64,000 bases of DNA from Aphrocallistes beatrix (lineage: Eukaryota; Porifera; Hexactinellida; Sceptrulophora; Aphrocallistidae). Where the stretch lies: positions 5,580,523 to 5,644,522 of the forward strand of contig OY725489.1 in NCBI GenBank assembly GCA_963281255.1, in the 5' to 3' direction. Below the pieces are notes generated by a model. The model was not told the origin of the DNA. It ran no database searches and saw only the letters and a program-made list of their open reading frames with translations. Shown piece after piece: positions 33,718-44,265 of the stretch. Position 1 is the first letter of the stretch; each line of letters opens with the position of its first letter. A program made the position numbers and the translations under genes.

Positions 33718-34265
33718 AGAGTAAACATCTACACAAATTCCATGCTTCAACTTTAAAATTTAGATATTTTCGATATTTTGCTGTAGCATCGTCACCTTAT
33801 GATGGTGTGATGCTAATTTTGTAGAGTCATCCACACTGAAAATTTCATCAATCTGAACATTTCATCAATCCTATCTTTTCTCATTCGCGTGTTATTCAGC
33901 TGTAAATATTTAATTAGGTATGATGATACGAAAAGTTTTTAAACAGCAAATATCTCCGAAGTCGATAGTCTGATTAGATTGCGGGTGAAATTGGTTTTAG
34001 AGAACAACAGTCAACACCTTTGCTACCAATATCAAGTGTGTAACATTTTTGTTTTCCAACAATAAGAGAAACTAAAATATCAATACTACCTCATGGTAGC
34101 ATTTTAGCATACATCAAAATTCGTATACCGAGCTGAACATCTACGTATAGGTGCACACATTGTAAAACCTTCTGGTAATTTTCTTCTAAACTCTGCTAAG
34201 GACATGAGGTACGGACGGCAGGCAGGGTCAGAACGATTGTGAAAGTGCAACTATACTATTGTATC
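33718..34265. other. Dispersed repeat flank (family D) split by the hAT-like element
   Basis: The end of this stretch and the start of 36324 onward together resemble 45590-45730 (shared TACGGACGG, then ACTATT and AGATCTACGATCCA). The hAT-like element therefore interrupted a copy of this dispersed repeat. No coding content. Confidence 0.5.
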
Positions 34266-34461
34266 CAGGGTTGGGTTTTGTCCGTTGGACAGGGCAGTGG
34301 ACAAAACCTGGTTTTAACCGGTTAAAACCGGACAAAACTGGACAAAACCTAATTGAAACTGTAAATCATTGCAGTGGGTACGAAACAGTTTAGGATGGAA
34401 AGAGAGCGAGGACAATGAATGGATTTTCTTGCTGACTCCTGTTTATTACCATAACTACTTA

Positions 34462-35787
34462 GGGCATTCAATAAGTTCGTAACCCTACCTATCATTTCTT
34501 TGCTAGCCTTATTTAAATTCAGTTCTAGTGTGATTATTACAGAGCCATATTTAAACTCCTATTTACTGTTTAGTTTATCTATTGATCAAATACTTGAGAA
34601 GTTACATCATTTTTACATTTGGCTGTTTGACTCACAGTGATATTTATGGCTTCAAAAATACCAGAAATTAATATAGAGCATAGAGCCTATATTAAAATCA
34701 GGTCGCTTCTTGGAGACACTCCGAGGAATATTTTCAATGATCTATCCCGAGTTTATGGCAGTGATGCTTGTTCAGAATCTACCGTCAAGAAGTGGAGTAT
34801 TCGTTTTCGTGAGGGGAGAGAGGCGATTGCAGATGACCCTCGGGCTGGAAGACCGGTTACGGCGACCACCACTAATAATATCTCTCTGGTATCCAAAATG
34901 ATTGAAGAGGAACCACATATCACGATTGAGGGTATTGCTAACCATGTTGACTTGTCATCGGGAACAGTTCATGAGATTTTGAGTTTGCATCTTGGCCTGA
35001 GGAAAGTTTGTTCCCGTTGGGTCCCGCATTTACTTTCTGACAGTCAAAAGAAGGCTCGATTGGATGCAGCTAAGTCTCTCCTGAAAATTTATGGTCATTG
35101 CAATGAAAGGCGATTATTCGAGATCTGTACAGGAGATGAAACCTGGATACGGTTTTCAGAGCCATTACGTAAGGAACAGAATATAGTATGGCTCCCGAAA
35201 GGCACAAATCCACCTGCAATCCCCCGTCCGGACCACTGGGGCCGCAAGGTTATGTACACGATATTCTTTGATGCACATGGCCCAGTGTGTCAAATTTGCA
35301 CCCCAAAGGGTAGGACTGTTACAGGAAACTTTTATGCAACGGTGATACTTCCTGCTATAAAGAAACACTATTTAGAGCGTCGTCCAGGATGTGGACTCAG
35401 GGGGATAAAATTATTGCACGATAATGCCAGACCCCATAAATCGAAGCAGGTGAAGGACAAATTGAAGTCCATGAGGCTTGTCGAATTAGATCACCCTCTT
35501 TATAGTCCAGACCTAGCACCCTGTGACTTTTGGCTATTTGATGGTCTCAAAAAACACCTAGCAGGGAAGACTTTTGATGAGAGGATGCAACTTGGGAGGA
35601 CCATTCAACGGTACCTTAGAGACATCCCGGAAGAGGAGTATAAAAAGACATTTTATATGTGGGTAGAGCGGTTAAAGCTCGTAGTTAAGTACAAGGGAGA
35701 TTACTTTGAACATTTAGTAAAGTTTTGATATGATATAATGTGTATTACCCCTTTTTCCATACTGAGTTACGAACTTTTTGAATGCCC
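34462..35787 (+). mobile_element. Complete mariner element, 1326 bp
   Basis: The 22 bp terminal inverted repeats GGGCATTCAATAAGTTCG / GGGCATTCAAAAAGTTCG differ at one position, with TA on both sides (34460-34461, 35788-35789). One intact transposase lies inside. It is inserted within the hAT-like element 34266-36323 and so is younger than it. Confidence 0.95.
34637..35728 (+). CDS. Mariner transposase (DD34D), intact
   Basis: A cut-and-paste transposase of the mariner family, 363 codons from the first Met; the Met four codons in (MASKIPE) is as likely. Residues about 12-70 form the first helix-turn-helix (YIKIRSLLGDTPRNIFNDL and WSIRFREGR), and DDPRAGRP is the linker. The second helix-turn-helix is around 85-125. 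The catalytic residues are D167 (TGDETWIRFSEP), D262 (LLHDNARPHKSK) and D297 (YSPDLAPCDFWLF), with 34 residues between the last two, the mariner signature. No frame breaks. The terminal repeats lie about 175 bp upstream and 60 bp downstream, as usual for the family. Confidence 0.95.
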   Translation: MIFMASKIPEINIEHRAYIKIRSLLGDTPRNIFNDLSRVYGSDACSESTVKKWSIRFREGREAIADDPRAGRPVTATTTNNISLVSKMIEEEPHITIEGIANHVDLSSGTVHEILSLHLGLRKVCSRWVPHLLSDSQKKARLDAAKSLLKIYGHCNERRLFEICTGDETWIRFSEPLRKEQNIVWLPKGTNPPAIPRPDHWGRKVMYTIFFDAHGPVCQICTPKGRTVTGNFYATVILPAIKKHYLERRPGCGLRGIKLLHDNARPHKSKQVKDKLKSMRLVELDHPLYSPDLAPCDFWLFDGLKKHLAGKTFDERMQLGRTIQRYLRDIPEEEYKKTFYMWVERLKLVVKYKGDYFEHLVKF

Positions 35788-35819
35788 TAAGTATATTTTG
35801 TATTCGATTTATCATGGAA

Positions 35820-36245
35820 GACACGAACAACACTTGGACAAAACCTGGACAAAACTTGGATATAACCTGGACAAAACTTGAATATAACCTGGACAAAACT
35901 TAGACAAAACCTGGACAAAACTTGGACAAAACTTGGACAAAACTTGGACAAGACTTGGACAAAACCCGGACAAAACCTGCACAAAACTTGGACAAAACTT
36001 GGACATAACCTGTGAGTTTGAAAATATAGTCTGAATCGTTTTGCTTTATCATTATAAGTTATAATGATAGGTTTTGTCCAAGTATAGTCCAAGTTTAGTC
36101 CAGGTTTTGTCCAAGTTTTGTCCAGGTTTTGTCCAAGTTTAGTCCAGGTTTTGTCCAGGTTTTGTCCAAGTTTAGTCCAGGTTTTGTCCAGTTTTGTCCA
36201 GGTTTTGTCCAGTTTTGTCCAGTTTTGTCCAGTTTTGTCCACCCA
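35820..36245. repeat. Large inverted array of GTCCAAGTTTTGTCC repeats
   Basis: 35820-36010 is a tandem array of ACTTGGACAAAACCTGGAC-type units. 36075-36240 is the same array in inverse (GTCCAAGTTTTGTCCAGG). About 60 bp of unique DNA separates the arms, so a transcript could fold as a long hairpin. ORFs here (for example 35787-36308 minus, WTKLDKTWTK repeats) are translations of the array, not genes. Confidence 0.9.
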
Positions 36246-36323
36246 AGAGGTTTTGGACAGGACGGTTTTAACCTGGTTAAAACCACTAGGTTTTGTCCAA
36301 GTGGACAAAACCTGCCAACCCTG

Positions 36324-36531
36324 ATTGTATCAGATCTACGATCCACTAGAATAGCATAGAAGCGGACTAAAACACGCATAATTGCTCTAAATATTGCCTG
36401 TTGCGCAATCTGATAATGAAAACACTCATATTTTGACAACGGAATGATACACTTTAATATAATGATTATTAATTATAATTCTCGAAATTATTCAATAAGT
36501 TCAAGCGTCCCTAATAAACGAGTTTATTGGT
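36324..36531. other. Family D repeat, continuation after the hAT-like element
   Basis: AGATCTACGATCCACTAGAA resembles 45691-45712. AATATTGCCTGTTGCGCAATCTGAT is also found at 24712. Repeat DNA without coding content. Confidence 0.5.
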
Positions 36532-37295
36532 ATGTGCCATAATGAACAGGACCACTTTCGCATTCCTTGTCCAAAATCCATAATCTACTGTGAGGCAGGG
36601 CAGCGCCAGTTGTTTTCATCAGGGGTCGCATATGGGTTGCAGATCATCTGGCAGGGGTCGCAGAATAAAGGAAGGGAACTCAAAAATGCAGCACACAAGC
36701 TGGAAATCGATGAAAACCGCCATCACATCATCTGCATCATCCACTGCATCCTCCTCTATGCACTGCAGGGAATTGCTCTCAGGGGCCATCGTGAGCAAAT
36801 CGACGCCGACAATCCCACACTCAATCGGGGAAACGTTTTGGCCATAGTTTTGTTGACTAGTGTGTATGACGACGTGGTGCAAATGTCTCGACTCTGCATC
36901 ACAAAACGCGAAATACGTCCATCATGACATACAGAATGATATTCTGTCATCTGCCAGTTCTTTGGTTCGTCAGCTCATAGTCGCCCAAGTTGTCGAGGCA
37001 GGAGTGTATGCTGTCATGGCTGACGAAACGCGTGACACATCCAAGGCGGAGCAAATGTGAATCATCCTTCGGTATGTCAGGGATGGCGAGATCTATGAAG
37101 CCTTTCTTTGCTTTAAGGAGTGTCAGAGACTGGACGCAGGAGGACTCTGTGAAACTATCCTCGACACCTGCAGACGAGTGGCATCGATCCACAGCAGTGC
37201 TGTTCTCAATGTTACGACGGGGCGGCAGTTATGAGTGGTTACCTCAGCGGTGTACAGCAATGCTTCAAAGAGGTAGTGCCTCAAGCAACCAGTGA
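36532..37295 (+). pseudogene. Fossil hAT-type transposase (ZMYM1-like, DUF4371 region)
   Basis: The first frame (36532-36927) contains HIICIIHCILLYALQGIALR followed by GHREQIDADNPTLNRGN, and the second frame (36860 onward) continues with NAKYVHHDIQNDILSSASSL and VYAVMADETRDTSKAEQM. A TGA at 37058-37060 interrupts an otherwise continuing frame (IILRYVRDGEIYEAFLCF and CRR). YDGAAVMSGYLSG-like sequence follows in another frame near 37216. These motifs are typical of the hAT-like family represented by zinc finger MYM-type protein 1. At least two frameshifts and one stop make it inactive. No ends could be assigned. Confidence 0.7.
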
Positions 37296-37299
37296 ATTA

Positions 37300-37440
37300 T
37301 CTAGGAGCGTTGCGTACGCCTTTAGGCGTACGAAATTCACACATCAATTTTTAGACGTAGGTATATTTCTCAAAATAGGCGTAAGTCATACGCCCATATT
37401 AATATAGGCGTAAGCCATGCGAATTCATATGTTCCGCTTA
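37300..37440. repeat. GGCGTACG hairpin and short repeats
   Basis: CGTACGCCTTTAGGCGTACG near 37312 is a perfect 8 bp stem with a 4-base loop. ATAGGCGTAAG units follow twice (about 37373 and 37404). It is probably part of a small element whose other end was not found. Confidence 0.55.
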
Positions 37441-37586
37441 TTTGTCAACTCATAAGAGTAAATATCATTAAGTTCTTGATTAAACAGAAGTAGAACTACC
37501 TTGAGTTAATTAACAACTTAATTTTATTTTACATTCATTTAAAATTTTCTTTGTTTACGTAGCTTAAATTACTTATTTGTACTACT

Positions 37587-38050
37587 ATGTATTCTTTGAT
37601 GGAACATCCACCAAAAAAGCTGAAGCCTCTGAATTTGAGAGAGAATTACGATTGGCTAGAGGAAAAAGAGGGAAAATATTTCTGCAAATTTTGTAGTGTT
37701 AATCCCACACTGTTACGCTGCCTTCGCGAGAACATTAAAGAGGAGTTCTTTACTAATAAAGGTATGAGTAAAACAGCCGACCCAGGAAGAAAAGCATAAT
37801 CACATAGTAAGCTTCTTAGCTACCTCCAATCTGTCGATTTCGATAAAGTAGCGATTGGACAATGAAGATCTGTTATTAACATGATAAAGGATAAGGCGTT
37901 GCTTGAACAAACTGAGAAGGAAAAAGATTACGATATCTTTATACAACAGTATATGAAAATAGCCCTGTGGCTCTTTAAACGTGAAATTCCCCATACTGGA
38001 AATTACACCTCATTCCTTGACTTAGTATGTAGTTTCAACGGAGAGTTATG
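37587..38050 (+). pseudogene. Possible second hAT-like fossil fragment
   Basis: The ORF 37587-37799 has CKFC after a WLEEKEGKYF stretch, like the start of a BED/TTF-type zinc finger. Farther on, 37909-38050 reads IALWLFKREIPHTGNYTSFL, which resembles the region after the finger in hAT (DUF4371-type) proteins, with stops between. The assignment is by weak motif similarity. Confidence 0.4.
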
Positions 38051-40612
38051 AAGTTTTGGACAGACAAGAGATGCAAACGCAACTTATAGATCTACCCACT
38101 TGCACGGAGTTCATGGAACTGATGGCAGAGGTGTTGGATGAGGAAGCTACTCTACATCTTAATATATATATTTTGTTATTTTTTTATAATTGTTGATGTC
38201 GCTATCCAGAAGGCCTCTAATCATATAAATAACTTCATAAATGATTTTTTCTCCATCAGATTATTGTGTAAAAAGAAATTACAGCAAATTGTCCACTTCT
38301 CTAATTGTCCAGAATTCTCTATTCGTTCACTTCAGACCCCAATGCCAATTGGTGAACATTTAGAGAGAACTTGCTGTATAGGAGTTTCTATCACAAATGA
38401 TTAAATTCATTTTTGGGTTTAAAATGGCGCATTTCGCCTTTGGATTTCTCGGCCTCCTGAATATAACTCAAATTTGGAGGGATGTGGGGATACGAGATTA
38501 TTTTTTTGATAAATCAATTAGAGTTCCAATGTCAAGCCTAAACTGTACTTGTCCGTGGTTGTTCATCCTGTTCAAATATATATTAATATATTAGTTATTA
38601 GATAAATATAATTTGAACTGTAATAACTCCTTCGATTGCCTTAGTAAATCTAATTCACTGGGAGCTATCTCAGTTGTCAACTACCATTGTTACCGAATCA
38701 CATTGGGTTTTTAAGGTTTTAGGCGAGAGTTTTCCTTCAGCAAAAGCTATGATATTTTAAATTTAATGTGATTTTGAATTCACACAATATACAATTTCCT
38801 AGTTTGTTTGATCACAATATATGACAATTTTGAGATTAGTTTTGCTATATGAATTGATAAAACTGCATACCACGTGTGTTTAAATGTGATATATTCAATA
38901 GGTGGCATAGGATACAAAATATGTGCGATCTTATATTTGCTTCCTGCCAAGAAGTTAGCGACAAATATAGGTGCAGTATGTTCTAAGTGTAGACAAAACA
39001 TTTAATTATAAGCACTAATATTCTTTCTATTGGATTGGGCGGAACAGGGCCGTATATCAATTGCATACCAAAAACGTTTTCAGGCAAAACGCCTTTAGCT
39101 TGAGAAAAGAAGCCAAACACACTTGGCTTAGGCCGAATGCTTTTGGCTAAATATCCAGCAGTTGGGGATGTCTATTATTATCACACAAAATATACTGACT
39201 ATATTTAACTTTGAATTCAATAAGAATGATATTATACGTGCACTAGTTATATTCTATTATATATTTAAGACTAAAGGATTAGGACGACTCCATCTGAGTT
39301 TAGTTTAATTATGGATAATTTTATTAAATCTTCTCCTTTGGACAAGTTATTTCATTGTAGTGTAAATGTTGCAGTTTATTGACGTGCTTGGTGTGCACGC
39401 ATGCACACTGTTATATGGGCTTCCTGTATTGATTAATCGCGTTTGATTCTATTATAATGTAATTATTATTGAGTTTCTAACAATCGACACTTGTTATTAC
39501 GAACACCAGGAGGCCTTCGAAATGTGTGCATATTATCCGGAATTCGTCTATTAAGTCATTTGCATGCCTTTGTAAGAATTGGGGGAATCAAACTTTGTTC
39601 GTCTTCAGATGTTTCGTTTTATCTTTGTTCACTGCGATCGTTACAAATCATAGATACTCCAGTTTTGAGCCAAATTGCAGAAATATTAAAGGGAAGGCTA
39701 ATTTTACACTTCAGTAATTTCTAAATACCTGAAAAATTTTCAAGCAGTATTCTAGTAACGAGAGCCTACTCTATAGAAGTCTCAAGCCAAGCACGAATTC
39801 GACCCGTTCGGGCTACTGGTCCAGCTGCGTATCGCGCCCAAATGCAGCCCGGAGCGGAAATAAATAATGCCTCCCCTAGATGTGAAATATTCAAATTATA
39901 TTCCGTGATCCAATGGTGCATTTGCTTTACTTATTACGCTAAACAATATTCTAAAAACTCACTACAAATAGTCAACAAATAGTTGTTCTCTCTTTCAATG
40001 TCGCGAAATCATTGATGACATCATTGAAATGAGTATGATCGGTTATGTATCTTCTATTGACAGATTTGCAATGTTTGTTAACCGAATTCGATTCATTGCC
40101 TATCACGGATAATTCTTTATTGAGTATTTTTAACTTAGAAAACTTATTTCATAGCTTTACGTAATTTTCAGATTATAAAATGATACGTCCTATTACAAAT
40201 GAATGACTAAATGGAATTTCAGAAATTTTGTGGTTTCATAATCTAGTTCACTTCACCATTTGTGTTCTTATTTGGTTTCTATCACAATTATCTAAGATTT
40301 TCATAACATAGTATTATAGCTTGGATCATTCTAGAATAGCTGACAATTTGAAATCGAATCGAATATTTTTCAGTTGTAGGCTCATTGCAAAATGTGTTTC
40401 TTGGAAGTGGCCGAATTGATCATTTCCTCGTATTGGAAGTGCGCAAACTTATAGTGTCGTCTCGTGTCATGTTTCTAAGCCTAATTTACTAAAGTTTAAC
40501 TAATTAACCTTTGTTTTAACCACCCGAAACCACCCACAAATGAAAATCAGTGAGTATATAACTCCTGATTAGCAATTATAGATACAAATTAACCATAGTA
40601 TTTCATATTACT
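38051..40612. other. Gene-poor interval
   Basis: No supported coding region. ORFs such as 38138-38404 and 39491-39724 have no recognised features. A GC-rich patch at 39785-39865 (GACCCGTTCGGGCTACTGGT) stands out in composition but could not be identified. Confidence 0.4.
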
Positions 40613-40905
40613 CAAGGATTTACTTGCTACTTTTTTTTTACTTGCTACTTTTTTTTTGCTTGCTACTTACTACCTTTTTATTTTTTTGGAGGAAAATAAA
40701 AGGTAGTAAGTAAATATTCTGGATGGCGAGCGAAAAAAAAGTAGCAAGTAAATTCCCCGCGGACACTTTGATGAAATAGATGAAATAGACAAAAAGTAGT
40801 GAGTGAGTAAACTAAATCTAAAATGGAGGAAAAAATAAAGTAGCAAGTAAACGGTTGGCAAAAAAAAATCCGTACAACTTTTTTTTGCCAGTTCTGGAAT
40901 CCCTG
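40613..40905. mobile_element. hAT MITE, 293 bp, perfect 8 bp TSD
   Basis: ATATTACT occurs immediately outside both ends (40605-40612, 40906-40913). The ends CAAGGATT and, inverted, CAGGGATT match with one difference. The interior is built of TTACTTGCTACTTTTTTT motifs at the left and the inverse GTAGCAAGTAAA at several places to the right, typical subterminal repeats. No coding capacity; the minus ORF 40670-40924 reads across the repeats. Confidence 0.88.
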
Positions 40906-40954
40906 ATATTACTGCTAATGGCATCTATATCTTAAAATGAATAACTACATTTAA

Positions 40955-42156
40955 GGTTGGCCTTTCCTATGGGCATTTTGCTTTTTATCAAAAATATGCC
41001 AAAAGTCCTTTTTAACCATTTTAGGATCACTAAAGGGGTTCTAAACATTAATTTTGATTTTTAGAATTTCAATGTTAATATTTCGCCACTTAGAGCCACT
41101 TGTACCACCAGGTGTCGCCCAAAAATTGACAATTTTTTAAACAGAAAGTCTCACATCCATAACTTCTTTGAACCATGTCAGATCATGACTTTAATGCTAA
41201 ACTCGTGCTCAGCACTAAATTTCCAGCAATTTGATATATATATTGGACACATTTGGAGAAATTCCTTGGCTGCGGGTTCCTAGCAACGGCCAGGAATGTG
41301 AAAAAATTTCTGGCCGTTGCTATGCACGGACATCCAAAAACTTCTCCAAATATGGTCAATATATATATCAAATTGCTGGAAATTTAGTTCTGAGGACGAA
41401 TTTAGCATTAGATTAATGATCTGACATGGTTCAGAGAAGTTATTGATCTCGGATTCCGGCGGACACAATCGAATGTGGTAATTTTTGGGTGGTCAGTCAG
41501 CAATGACCAGTTTTTCCCACTTTCGATGGAGAAAATTTTGATATACCATATTTTGAAGTTAAGTACTGCTATAAGTTGTCGAATAAGGATATTTGCATGT
41601 TTTTTAATATTCCAAAGCAGTTAAAACTAATGGAAATTGAGGTACATATATAAATTTTTTCTAAATTCTATTTTCTGAGACTTTTTTTTCTTCAATTATA
41701 AAGTTGATAACTTTTTGTAACTCAACATAGGGGCGAAAACTCAACGGTTTCTGATAGATCTCGAAGAGTAGAACATAATGAACAGACAGATTTTTGATAA
41801 TACAAATAAAAAGAGAATTATGAAAAAAATAGTGTCAAAATTACTAAAAATAAACTTCCTGTGGTGTGTTTTGGTGTGAATTTTTGAAATTTTCAAAATT
41901 TCAAAATTCTGTCTGTTTATTAGTTAGATCATCGATTTATGAATGAATTTGAAAAGTTTCTAAAGGATTGTAAGCATATTGTGTCCGATTTCTTCCTTGT
42001 AAATTGACCAAATTTTTTCAAAAATTTTTTATCTGTTGCAATATTTCAATTATTAATGCAGTTTTGCAGATAACTCTGCGATTCAAATCTGCACTGACAA
42101 AATTAAATGAATCGGTTGAAAAAGTCAAAAGTTAGCTATTATAGGAAAGGCCAACC
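40955..42156 (+). mobile_element. TTAA-inserting element (piggyBac-like MITE), 1202 bp
   Basis: The ends are a perfect 16 bp inverted repeat GGTTGGCCTTTCCTAT, flanked by TTAA on both sides (40951-40954, 42157-42160), the target preference of piggyBac-type transposases. No transposase is encoded. The left half contains a long foldback (41155-41450). Two more partial copies occur at 18525/23968 and 47247-48420. Confidence 0.88.
41155..41450. repeat. Long foldback inside the TTAA element
   Basis: The left arm (ATAACTTCTTTGAACCATGT, GTCAGATCAT, TTTCCAGCAATTTGATATAT and so on) recurs inverted on the right (ATATATCAAATTGCTGGAAA, GATCTGACATGG, AGAAGTTAT). The centre has AGCAACGGCCAG and its perfect complement CTGGCCGTTGCT, separated by 16 bases. 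About 290 bp could fold into one hairpin. The same foldback is at 47955-48250 in the second copy. Confidence 0.85.
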
Positions 42157-42517
42157 TTAATTTGAAAAGTAAGCTTTTTGTAAATCAATGTATTAAAAGT
42201 AATGTTAACATATTTAAAGTCATAATAATATTTAGATATGAAAGATACACGCCGTAACAACTTCTACAGCTGGTATTATTACCACTTTTTACAGCTATAA
42301 GGGCAATTTGCATTACCTGAAGACAGCGGGAAATTCTTACGAATTTCGAAATTAATAAAGCAGTAAATTAGCTAATTCCATTTTGATATTTCTGCGCAAT
42401 TTCGTTCAATCCCGGCGTATCCTTATTCGTTACAATCGTAACTCTTAGGGAGTCTTCCTTGCATTATTTAATCGTTTGATTCCACCACAAATGATTGAGA
42501 GATCCTGTAATTGCAAT

Positions 42518-43480
42518 CAGGGTTGGGCCTATTATTTTTAAATGATTACGATTACGATCACTATTTTTAATGGTTACGATAATGATTGCTATAAAAATTT
42601 TATGATTATGATTATGATAACAGCTCAGGTTCAGCTTAATATAATTACTACAATTCTGATCAATGGTATTTTAGTACTGTAACTCTAAACGAATAAAAAT
42701 TTAAATATTCTTGCTGGTTCTATCCTTACTATTAAAACTCGATTATTGTATATATACTAGTATATATATATATCTCTGTAACGAATTGATTGAAGAAACT
42801 GCCGGGCGCAGAAGGCTGATTTGTGGCATGTGGGAGTCTTTTGGCTATGGCTCCAGTAAGTTCTGAGTTCAGAGCAAAATGTCGACTCATCATGGAATTA
42901 TGACGTCATTGTCACATTTTTAAAAGTTAAGCAACACAGTTATTCGGGCATAACTCCGCTATTATAGGAGATAGAAGGCTGAAATTTTAATAGAATCTGT
43001 ATACTAACATACCTCACATATGACTTTCATCAAAAAATGATAACTCATCACTTTATGACGTCATCATTACGCATCAAAAATTTTAAAATTGATAAATTTG
43101 GTGATTTTTCGAGTGAAATCGGTTTTAACACTAAGATGGACATATTTAGAGATGTTATCTCCCTTATAATTAACCAATGTCACCTCCAGGCGACCGAAGG
43201 GAGCCTCCGGCGGACACGAAGTGTCCGCCAGCCGCGCAGCGCAAGCAAGCGAAGCGCGCTTGTAATTAATAAGACTCGTAATTACTTGTAGTAATTGGTG
43301 TGAACAGAGGAGAGTACAATTAACAAAGAAATAACCCAATACAGTAGAAATTATATTTTGTATGATTATGATTACGATTTCATCACACAATAATAAAAAA
43401 TCTGGTTACGATTAAGCTTATACAAGAAAATATGTCATCGAATACAATCGATTACGATTACTAAATCAGTGCCAATTATG
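42518..43480. mobile_element. hAT-like MITE interrupted by R1 copy g
   Basis: ATTGCAAT lies immediately outside both ends (42510-42517, 43481-43488). The left end is CAGGGTTGGGCC; the right end, read inward, is CATAATTGGCAC, clearly diverged. GATTACGATTACGAT subterminal motifs occur near both ends. The R1 insert spans 42723-43264. Confidence 0.75.
42723..43264 (-). mobile_element. R1 repeat, copy g, inverted
   Basis: It has the terminal TCCTTACTATTAAAACTCG, a TA-rich tract, then the inverted R1 body with two TGACGTCA sites (42901 and 43055) and the perfect GGCGGACAC-GAA-GTGTCCGCC hairpin near 43211. The second terminal repeat is missing after GCGCGCTTGTA. The ORF pair at 43037 and 43067 is a by-product. 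Confidence 0.85.
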
Positions 43481-43544
43481 ATTGCAATCAACATTTTCCT
43501 GTGCGGAAATTCCAACTATGGAAACAATAGGCATACAACCGCCA

Positions 43545-44265
43545 TCCAAAAGTGATGGTCGTCCCACTTTACATCAGCTTCCTAAGGCACTGTGAAGGAT
43601 ATATACACTACGGGTGATGAGACTTGGGTACGTTATAGCGAGCCTTTTTCAAAGGAAGCTAACAAAGTATGGGTAGCTAAAGGCCATGATCCACCAATGA
43701 TCCCTCGACATGACTCCCGGAATCCCAAGGTTATGTACTATATTTTTCTTATGGTCCAGTGTGCCAGATTTGTGTCCCCAATAATACCACTATTACTGGA
43801 TCATTTTACATGAATGAGTGCCTATCTGAGGTGAGAAATTCTAACACAATCGACGGCCAAGGACTGGGACTCGAGGATTGAGATTATTGCATGATAATGG
43901 CTGACCCCACAAGACAAAGCTGGTAAGGGAAAAGTTGGAAAGTCTGAGAGTTGTAGAGCTAGATCATTCTCCCTAATCACCAGACCTCGATCCATGCGAC
44001 TTTTGACTCTTCCCTAAGCTAAAGAAACAGCTGTCAGGGAGGGAATTCGAAATTCGGGCTCACCTCGGATCGGCGATTTTTCAGTATATGAAAAGTACCG
44101 CGGGAAGACTTCAAAAAAAGTTTTTTGAATTGGATTAAGAGGGTAAAACGAGTTATACAGCATCAAGAAGAGTATTTCGAGAAATTGCAGCATTGATATT
44201 AATTATATTACTAGTTTGGGGGAAAGTATACTATGATAACGACTACTTATTGAATGCCCGTAGTA
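43545..44265 (+). pseudogene. Mariner transposase relic
   Basis: 43592-43813 reads TGDETWVRYSEPFSKEANKV, then KVMYYIF, closely following the intact mariner at 34637 from its first catalytic aspartate onward. Farther on, other frames give LLHDNG and DLDPCDF-like pieces with stops. TTGAATGCCC near 44252 corresponds to that element's right end. Many frameshifts; N-terminal half absent. Confidence 0.8.

Larger units (their letters stand above)
34266..36323. mobile_element. hAT-like non-autonomous element hosting a mariner
   Basis: The ends are CAGGGTTGGGTTTTGTCC and, inverted, CAGGGTTGGCAGGTTTTGTC, with perfect 8 bp TSDs ATTGTATC at 34258-34265 and 36324-36331. Removing the mariner leaves about 730 bp with no coding capacity. 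Near each end is an almost perfect palindrome: GGTTTTAACCGGTTAAAACC near 34311 and GGTTTTAACCTGGTTAAAAC near 36263. Most of the right half is an inverted array of GTCCAAG/GTCCAGG repeats. Confidence 0.9.

Noticed and set aside
35787..36308. Repetitive protein (WTKLDKTWTK repeats) on the minus strand
   Set aside because: The open frame is a by-product of a repeat unit without stop codons; plus-strand ORFs over the same array are equally long.
37587..37799. Intact small zinc-finger gene
   Set aside because: Only one CxxC pair is present and the following sequence contains hAT-like pieces with stops, so a transposase fossil is likelier.
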